Under the pieces are notes generated by a model, which did not search any database, was not told the DNA's origin, and saw nothing but the letters and a program-made list of their open reading frames with translations. DNA of 64,000 nucleotides from Paraspadella gotoi (lineage: Eukaryota > Chaetognatha), in the NCBI GenBank assembly GCA_051294375.1, contig CM119267.1, positions 18,695,439 through 18,759,438 on the forward strand. Reading direction: 5' to 3'. The position numbers and the translations under genes are program-made. This document shows, piece by piece, positions 56,800 through 64,000 of this stretch (within the stretch, counting starts at the first letter, position 1; each line of letters starts with the position of its first letter).

Positions 56800-58282
56800 G
56801 ATATAATCGAATACTTGGTATAGCCTTAAAAAAAAATCCTCGCGGATTTGTTTAGTTTTTTTTTGTGTTTGTTGATTTTGTGCTTATCGCGTCATTAAAA
56901 CGAAAGGCTAAATTCTTTGGACGGCAAATACACAAACGCTAGGTAGGTCGCACCGTCGCATTGCAAGACCTTCCTATGCTCCCATCCGTCGCTGCCGGCG
57001 GTGAGAAACACAGAAATAAAAAACAAACATTGCGGAATCCGATTTCTTCTTAAGCTTAAATATAGACCAGTACCTAAATCGAACAGTTGGATAGAGAAAT
57101 AGAAAAAAACCAAAACCAAAAAAAAAGACAAAAAAAAAAAAAACAAAAAAAAAAAAAAAAACAAACAAAAATAAAAAATTTACCTTCGTGAACACGACTT
57201 TCTTACAAAAGCTTTGCCTAACGCAAACGAGTTTTTAAAGTTATCTAGAACGAAGGATTTGAGGAGACTTCAAAGCGTGGGGATCGTGTCTGATTGGCTG
57301 TGAGGAGAGAGAGAGAGACGAGAGAGAAGAGAGAGAGACGGGGAAATATGATTGAGGGAGAGAGAGAGAGAGGGAGAGGACGAGAAGAGAGAGTAGAGAT
57401 TTGCCTATATCTTCACCTTAAAGAATTCTCATCCAATCAAACTAACGCAATAAAAGCCGCGCACTCGTACCATCAAACGTCGGACAACGCACTACACCGT
57501 AAAAAAACAAACAAAGCGAAACAAAGTCGCGAGAAAAAGCTAGGAACACCTCACAGCTGAAGTAGCTTAGTTCGCAAAGAGTCACAGCTGGACGCAGCTT
57601 GTTCGTCAAATGTTTCACACCTGCTGGGTACACTTTCCGCCTACGCTTCTCAAGCATGTGTGTTCGTGACTCGTCTGAGGATCCAGGCTGCCTAATCGGA
57701 GGTTCGCTTCACGATTCCGAACGCGGATGCAAACTTCTTGACGATGCCATCTTTTTTAATGTGTTCGCTTCGCAGAATATCCGAATAACAATCGTTTGAC
57801 CATTCGATTAACAATTCCCATTCGAGCGCTTTGGACACATCTGTAAGCTCAGGTTTAATATGTTAAGCTCATCAGCGATCGTCGTATTAAACTTATTACT
57901 TTTATATCAAATTAACTGAAAATTGTGGCCGCCTTGCTTCTACGTTCGTTCAATAGAAAATCGCATCGAACCGCCGCATGTTAAGTAAAATCCTTGCTGT
58001 TTATATTTTTTTTTCAATGTGAGATAACATAGTTTTAATCCGGCATTACTTACTTCTGCAAAATAGAATCGGACACATGACAATTAACGAAGTGTTAAAC
58101 GATGGAAAAACTTCGATTATATTTCGAACTGAAACACAGGATTGAATGGATAATTAAAGACAGTGGATGAATTTTTTTGCAAAATAACGGAGAAAAAATA
58201 AGTCGAGGAAATAATAAATGCTGGATGAGAGATGAGAGAGACGAGAGAGAGAGACGGGAGAAGATAAGAGCGAGGAGAAGAG

Positions 58283-58328
<46 letters not shown>

Positions 58329-58340
58329 GAAAGAGAGAGA
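56800..58340 (+). repeat. Noisy 1.5 kb duplicate, copy B
   Basis: Second version of 55230-56745, slightly longer because of scattered insertions. It ends in GA runs like copy A. Confidence 0.8.
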
Positions 58341-58659
58341 GATAGAAAGAGAGAGAGAGGAAAAATGTGAGGTTGCCACGAGACGACGGTACGTAAGATT
58401 CAAAATAACGACGGCTGAGAAGCAGCCAAGTTCAACGCTCAGAGGTAAGGTTGTAAAGGTTAAAGGTTAACGGTGAAAGTTGAAGGTTTCCGGTTTTAGG
58501 TTTAAGATTTAGAGGGAATCTTCCGTCGAAAGGGTCATAAGATATTCTTTGTCGTTAGAAATTCAAGGCTTTCAGGTTAAAAAAAAAAAGTTATATAAAA
58601 TTCTAAAAAAACATTCTCTTCAATCGCGGACGAGATGTCAAAATAAGGGGAAGACTGAT

Positions 58660-58855
58660 TCACGCTTAATAAATTCCGAATTCGGTTTGGAATTTGGTCC
58701 GAATTCCATTGGACCGGAAGGTTGGCGGCGGCTGGGCGGCGCAGCGGCGGCGGCGGGGCGGCGATACGGCGGGGCGGCGGTGGAGAAACGAGCGGGGAAA
58801 GCGGTGGAAAATCATATTGAGCGGAATCGCGAAAAGGAAACGGAAAAATAAGTAG
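58660..58855. other. GC-rich GGC-repeat island
   Basis: Plus-strand frame INSEFGLEFGPNSIGPEGW, then Ala/Gly repeats from GGC triplets, then AVEKRAGKAVENHIERNRE and a stop. It also holds a near-palindrome, 'ggaatttggtccgaattcc'. It could be an exon end or a CpG-type regulatory region. No acceptor is defensible. Confidence 0.25.
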
Positions 58856-58894
58856 ATGATCATCCCCGAAGCTGGTCCGTCCTCGAACCCGAGC

Positions 58895-59215
58895 TCCTCT
58901 CTCTCTCTCTCTCTCTCTCTCCTCTCTTCTTCTCCTCTCTCTCTCTCTCTACCCTCTCTTTCCTTCACCTCTTTCACTCTTTCTTCTCTCTCTTCTTTTC
59001 CTCTCTTCTTTCTCTCTCTCTCTCTCTCTTCTCTTCTCTCTCTCTGCCTCTCTTCTCTTTCTTCTCCTCTCTTCTCTTTCTCTCTTCTCTCTCTCTCTCT
59101 CTCATTCCTTCTCTTTTCTCTTCTCTCTCTCTTCTCTTCTTCTCTTTCTTTTTTCTCTTTCTCTCCGTCTCTTCTTTTTCTCTCCTTTCTCTCCTCCTCT
59201 TCTCTCCATGTACTC
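58895..59215 (+). repeat. CT-rich tract
   Basis: About 320 bases of CT, CTT and CCT units. Confidence 0.9.
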
Positions 59216-59811
59216 TCTTTTAAACTTCCTCAATTCATCATTTCTCTCTTATAATATTTCAACATAACAGTCTCAAGTATAACTAGTACAGTAATCAACT
59301 AATTAAATCAATTTAAAAAAGAACAACATCATAACTCGATTATAAACATTAATTTTTTTCTTCTAATATCGTATAAATATTCAAAGACAGTTTATTCCCT
59401 GACCGACCCGATTTCATCTGCGAAAACAGACAAACGGAAATATGATTTTAATCCCACGAGTGGACGAAAACAGAACAATTCCTACCATCCTCGTCGTCTC
59501 AAGTGCATTACTCGTTAGCAGAAAATCCGAAAAAGCTCACATACCAATTTTTTCTTCTACAACAAAGTGAACAACTTCACTGCGAAATATCTATGACATC
59601 GAAAATATAAATAAAAAGCCTAAGCTGATTAGGATTTAAGCAAGAAAATACTAAAAAAGCCAAAGTAAACAGCACATAAAGTCGCAATAAAAAGAAACTT
59701 AACAGCCGAAATATCTTGGAAGATGAGGAACATAATTATCTGAAATCGAAGTTAGCGAAAAAGAATATAGTAATTAAAAAAAAAAATATAAATAAGAATA
59801 AAAGAAAAATA

Positions 59812-60271
59812 AATTGTGCGCGAAAAGATGGAATAAGATTACATTCTTTTTGAATGTGGAACTGTAAAAAAAAGACAGAAATGTTATGAATAACAGAGTG
59901 AGAAAGAAAGGTTTAATGAATGGCGAAAAAAAAAACTAAACATTTCAGAAATAGATTTATTCGACCCTCTATAAAAGAAATCAAGTTTTTTGCAACTGTG
60001 CAAAAACATTATGCTTTTCTTAAGGTGATCAAACTGATAATTTCTGACAATCTGTTGTTTAAAATATTTTTTTCATCATTCCCAAAAATTTTAATTGATT
60101 ATTATACTTCATTATATCATTTTTAAATATATTTCAAAGGAAAGCGGCACTGGCCATTGCGGGTGCGAGAACACCAAAAACCTTGCGTTCTGCTTTTTTA
60201 TATCGAACAGTCGACAAACAACACATAAAATGTTTTCGTTCTTTGTTTCTTCCATTCGTCGCCGAAAAAGG
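59812..60271 (+). repeat. Noisy duplicate flanking a 25-N gap, copy A
   Basis: Starts 'aattgtgcgcgaaaagatgg' and ends 'cttccattcgtcgccgaaa'. The same series of words recurs at 60305-60715 with many deletions. Gap 60272-60296 separates them. Confidence 0.85.
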
Positions 60272-60299
60272 NNNNNNNNNNNNNNNNNNNNNNNNNGAA

Positions 60300-60715
60300 A
60301 AAGAAAATAAATTGTGCGCGAAAAGATGGAATAAGATACAGAAATGGAACTGAAAAAAAAGAAGAAATGTTATGAATAACAAGAGAAGTAAAGGTTAAAA
60401 TTGGGAAAAAACAAACGACAGAAATAGATTACGACCCCAAAAAGAAAATAAGTTTGCAACTGGCAAAAACATATGCTTTTCTTAAGCGTGATAACTGATA
60501 ATTGAAATATGTTGTTTAAATATTTTTTCACATTCCCAACAATTAATTGATTATTATTACTTCAAATACATTTTTTAATATATTTCAAGAAGAGGCACTG
60601 GCCATGTGAGAGAACCAAAAACCTTGGTTCTGCTTTTTTTATACCGAACAGTCTGCCAAAAACAATAAAATGTTTTCGGTTCCTTTGTTTTCTTCCATTC
60701 GTCGGCCGAAAGGGT
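60300..60715 (+). repeat. Noisy duplicate flanking a 25-N gap, copy B
   Basis: Shorter, indel-rich version of 59812-60271. Confidence 0.85.
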
Positions 60716-61022
60716 AAAATCTAAAAAAAAAACTAAAGCTTTTTTTTGCGCCAAAGCAAAAAACCGCTCTTAACTCCGGTTCCAAGAGAAATCTGAGAAA
60801 ATTTGTGTTTCTGGGATAAAAGGTTGAGAATGAGGAAAAAAGAAGGAAAAAATAAGGAGGGATATAAATTTTCCTGGCAACATTAGTAAGTGAGCCAAAT
60901 AGGAAAGATAGAAGGAAAGAAAGACAGAAATAGAGAAACAATAAAAGAGAGACAAAAGGAAAGAAATGAGAAAGATGAAAGGAAACAAAATGTAAAAAAG
61001 ACGAAAGATAAATAATTAAATA

Positions 61023-61026
61023 ATGA

Positions 61027-61074
<48 letters not shown>

Positions 61075-61095
61075 ACAAAAGAAAGACAAAAAGAT

Positions 61096-61162
<67 letters not shown>

Positions 61163-61163
61163 A
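61023..61163 (+). repeat. GAAA tetranucleotide repeat
   Basis: Two long GAAA arrays separated by about 20 bases. Confidence 0.95.
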
Positions 61164-61511
61164 CGATAGATAAAAAAAAGCAAAGAAAAAAATCAAGAAA
61201 CTATAACAATAACCAAAACAAAAAAAAGAGCATCGCGAGTTCCAAGTTATAATTCAACTGACCCCCATTCTGGTTCAACGTCCAAACATAAACAAACCTG
61301 GGAGACGAAAGAACAAATAATAAATGAAAATAAGATTAAAGAATCATGACGAATCACGGAGGGCCTTGTTTCATTATGACCCCATGTAAAAGATGAGCGA
61401 GAAAGACTTTGTTTTATAACAACACTAGAATAAAAAGAAGAAAACGAAACCAACATAAAAAAATTAATGGAGTTAGAATTCCAGGAAAAAAAATATTATG
61501 GCAGTTTTTAG

Positions 61512-61710
61512 AACCCTGGAATATAATCTATGTCGATCGGCGACGACAACAACAACGACAGAATCTACGACCACAACGATCACGACGAAAAGCAAAACGA
61601 TTGGCAGAGAAAACCTGAACCTCGGAAACCCTATGACATCCGGGTTATCGAAACAAACATTAACAGACCTTACCACCCCGACAGAAAAAAAAACTGGCGC
61701 AACCTGCCAA
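61512..61710 (+). CDS. Exon of the plus-strand gene: Thr-rich mucin-like segment
   Basis: The donor (CCAA then gtgagt) is perfect over its intron part, and the outgoing phase 0 matches the next exon. The frame reads TLEYNLCRSATTTTTTEST, then TITTKSKTIGRENLNLGN and a TDLTTPTEKKTGATCQ end. The acceptor at 'cagtttttag' is reasonable but implies an incoming phase 2, while the exon at 55111 ends in phase 0, so at least one exon is missing between. Another frame is Asn/Asp-rich (IGDDNNNDRIYDHNDH). The Thr-rich reading fits a secreted, O-glycosylated protein. Confidence 0.45.
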
Positions 61711-61786
61711 GTGAGTCACTAGCCTAACCTCACCCCCTCTCACCCCTTCCTTCCTTCATTCGACCCCTTACCCCGCGTTTCTCCAG

Positions 61787-61888
61787 GAGCAGCTTCATCG
61801 CTTCCTTCGCGTGGAGACCAGAGGCTTCGATCCAGTCGTTTGGGGTCAGCACACGACCGGCACGGACGGACGAACGGACGGACGGACG
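61787..61888 (+). CDS. Exon of the plus-strand gene
   Basis: Acceptor 'ccccgcgtttctccag' and donor (GACG then gtgagt) enclose 34 codons in phase 0 to 0: EQLHRFLRVETRGFDPVVWG, then QHTTGTDGRTDGRT. Both borders are consensus, and both phases fit the neighbours. It leads directly into the TSP1 exon. The 'cggacgga' repeat at its end encodes TDGR units. Confidence 0.6.
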
Positions 61889-62339
61889 GTGAGTGCTCAC
61901 AATTTAACGGATGTGCCGATTTCGTTGTTGTTCGTATGGTTGCATAGGTAGGTCATTGACCGGGGATGAAGGACATTAAATTTTTCTCAGCTCCGACGTT
62001 GTCGATGACGGTCGTTGACGTTGAACGACTCCATGAGTCTCTATTTTTTTTTTTTGGTGTTGTTGACCCCGATGACGCAAGAGGTCATCGTCCTCTTCGT
62101 TAAAACCACTAAACAGATTTGGTCGATGGCCAAGTATTTATTCACGAATCCGGGGCGATTGACCGAACTCAATAGGCAATATATGATTTTTTTTTTCCCC
62201 GAATCGAAAATCGTTACTCTTTCTCCAAACTCATTTTACGTGGTGCTTAATAATCAAAGCCCACATTTGCTCTATTTTCCCAAAGAGACCCATTTCTATT
62301 CCCGACGTACAGAAGAAAAAAACATTAAAATCTAAATCT

Positions 62340-62500
62340 TTAAAGTCAATGATTAAACAAATCCTTAATCCTAATATTTTACTCATTCTCTAAACCATGT
62401 TCCTTAACCGTAATAATCCCTAATATTTAACTTATTTTGTGACCTTAAAAACTAATCTAATCCTGAACTTAATCGGGAATCGGACGCTTTTGGACAATAT
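62340..62500. repeat. Degenerate 'cctaa' block, relative of the 28.2 kb element
   Basis: Loosely repeated 'taatcccta/cctaatat' words followed by 'atcggacgcttttggac', similar to the right end of the MITE-like element. It lies in the intron before the TSP1 exon. Confidence 0.5.
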
Positions 62501-62561
62501 GCCCCCAAACTCTTGATCCAACTCGCGCCTTACCTTTCTCCTCTGATCTCGCCCCCTCTAG

Positions 62562-62735
62562 GGTAACGCGGCGTCACACGGCGCCGACCGGTTTCGCACC
62601 GTGACGCCGGGATTCACGTGGAAGGTGACGTCATTGACGACGTGTTCGGCGACGTGCGGCGACGGTACACGCGAGACGAAGAGCGCGTGCGTGCGTGCGC
62701 ATGACATGCAGACGGTGGAGGAAAGGTTTTGCGAG
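62562..62735 (+). CDS. Exon: thrombospondin type-1 repeat (ADAMTS-like/papilin-like gene)
   Basis: Acceptor 'cgccccctctag', donor (GCGAG then gtaaga), 58 codons in phase 0 to 0. After GNAASHGADRFRT it reads GFTWKVTSLTTCSATCGDGT, then RETKSACVRAHDMQTVEER and FCE. This is a TSP1 repeat: the Trp, the C-S-x-T-C-G core, a Thr-Arg pair and two later Cys. The remaining cysteines should come from the next exon. The 'W....L..CSATCG.G' form is typical of the C-terminal repeats of ADAMTS, ADAMTS-like and papilin proteins, which are secreted to the matrix. A GA microsatellite begins right after the donor. Confidence 0.85.
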
Positions 62736-62739
62736 GTAA

Positions 62740-62764
62740 GAGAGAGAGAGAGAGAGAGAGAGAA
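62740..62764 (+). repeat. GA microsatellite at the TSP1 splice donor
   Basis: Begins at the fifth intron base, so the donor reads gtaagagaga. Confidence 0.9.
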
Positions 62765-62879
62765 ACCGGTTAAAAACAGTAGGAAAAAAAAGGCAATTTA
62801 ATATTCAATGGCAAACTCTAAAAACGAATGAATATTCCACGACAGAAGGAAAAAATATGGACGGAGTAAAAAGCAGCGG

Positions 62880-63530
62880 TAGTGTGAAAGCGAAAGCGAA
62901 CGTTAAAAGTGAAAATACACAAAAATGGTGAGAGTGAAATTTGAGAAACTCGAGGTCAGTGATTTCTGTGTTTGTGTCGACGAAATGTGTGAGAAAGATT
63001 GAGGGTGAAAATGTCGGTGAAATTCGTGAGAGATTTGAAATGCGACATTTTTATCGTGCGAATCGTTGCGGGTGGCCGCGGCGGCGGCGGCGGCGGCGGA
63101 GTAAATAGAAAAACTAAGAGACCACAAGTCACCACCGTAATATCTTAAAATAATTCTTTTAGTCAATTGCTAAACTTGATAATAAAAAAAAAATTTCACC
63201 TATCCAACATTTGAATGGAGATTTCATGAAACACATACAAGCTAAAAGAAAGAAATACTTTTACCGCTAAGATAAAACGACCGACCGACCAAATATTTGC
63301 TCCATGGAATCTTTTCGTCGACGACGACTGATATTCGAGGACTCAAGAATTTATGGAGATAGAAATGAGAAAAAAGGAGGACGAATCTGGTCGGAAGTTG
63401 GATGGCGTGGAATTCGGGGAGAAAGTGTCAACTGTGAATTGTGAAAGTGTGAAAGTGTGAATTGTAAACGGTGAAAGTGAGAGGGAGAAGATGGAGGAAA
63501 AGGTTATAGTAAATATTGTGAGATTTTTAG
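62880..63530. other. Noncoding stretch with GGC triplets
   Basis: Contains a short GGC run near 63075 and repeated 'gtgaaagtgtga' words near 63450. No exon can be supported. Confidence 0.4.
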
Positions 63531-63732
63531 GAAAGTGTGCGAAGTTGAGAATGGGTTGAGTCAGGAAAAGAGTTCGGTGGTGAACTTTTGTGCAAAGAAA
63601 GGAACGACGTCGATTTTTGTGAGAAAAGTCGGGTTGATGGTAGAAGACGAAAATAAATCTACTGGTGGGGGACGAAGGATAGTGAAAGATAGGGATCAGT
63701 CAGTATGTGTATTGTGTAAATTAAGTACCAAG
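63531..63732 (+). CDS. Candidate exon
   Basis: Acceptor 'tgagatttttag' and donor-like CCAAG then gtatta. The single open frame (phase 2 to 0) reads KVCEVENGLSQEKSSVVNF, then CAKKGTTSIFVRKVGLMVED and DRDQSVCVLCKLSTK. Several Cys and varied residues look protein-like. It does not join the TSP1 exon in phase, and the surrounding DNA has a similar G/A-rich make-up, so it is tentative. Confidence 0.3.
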
Positions 63733-64000
63733 GTATTAAGGTGAAGATAAGAATGAAGTTCTGAAGTGAATTGAACGTTGACCCCCCCCCAAAAAAAACA
63801 ACAACAACAAAAAAAAAACAAAAAAAAACGGTTAAAAAAATCTTAAATTTAAATATTAAAATATGAATTAAAAATCTATATTTTCAAGTTTGCACCGGTA
63901 AGCATCAGCGGTTTTTTAAAACTTTTCTTCTTCCAAGTTTCTTCGTTTCCAAATTATATTCACAATGTCAATGAGTCAAGAATATAATGAAGGGCTGTGA

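Noticed and set aside
62015-62335. 106-codon plus-strand frame between the last two exons
   Set aside because: It reads through poly-T runs, lacks splice sites and has intron-like composition.

Overview
The window is nuclear DNA of a multicellular animal, most likely an invertebrate, from a draft assembly. Coding sequence occurs as short exons with GT...AG borders. These sit in AT-rich introns full of GA/CT, GAC, AATC and GAAA microsatellites, a LINE remnant and tRNA-derived SINEs. The species cannot be named from the sequence. About 2.6 kb is N: eight long gaps of 139 to 675 bases, plus short gaps of 10, 24 or 25 N. Several of the short gaps are flanked by noisy, indel-rich duplicates of the same DNA, which looks like unpolished long-read gap filling. 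Exact reading frames beside those gaps should not be trusted.

Plus strand: a chain of candidate exons at 8.4, 9.9, 10.3, 11.2, 13.3, 14.9, 15.8 and 16.5 kb, then 53.2, 54.9, 61.5, 61.8 and 62.6 kb. Most have good splice borders, and the intron phases agree across most neighbouring pairs. The first exon resembles the end of an ADAMTS-type spacer domain and the last is a clear thrombospondin type-1 repeat. The simplest reading is one very long secreted ADAMTS-like/papilin-like gene that continues past both ends. Its middle would be low-complexity (Glu, Pro/Ser, Asn/Asp and Thr-rich) sequence. Two or more genes remain possible, because no exon between 16.7 and 53.2 kb is firmly tied to the chain.

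Minus strand, about 48.3 to 38.5 kb: a second gene lies inside the large 16.7 to 53.2 kb interval. It encodes a short cytoplasmic N-terminus, one transmembrane helix (type II), a long glycosylated coiled coil, and then beta-rich exons separated by introns of about 50 to 65 bases. I do not recognise the family by name.

Repeats fill most of the rest. They include a 6.4 kb imperfect inverted repeat (28.8 to 35.2 kb), a 5'-truncated LINE reverse transcriptase (37.1 kb), two tRNA-derived SINE copies (38.0 and 39.5 kb) and a tRNA-like sequence at 24.9 kb. There is also a palindromic MITE-like element with a degenerate telomere-like interior (28.2 kb) and relatives of it. GAC/GTC minisatellites lie at 17.5 and 27 kb. 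An AT-rich dispersed family (9.2, 36.2, 43.7 kb) and several GA-tract-associated families complete the list. Near-duplicate blocks around 25-N gaps at 1.1, 56.7 and 60.3 kb are probably assembly artefacts.
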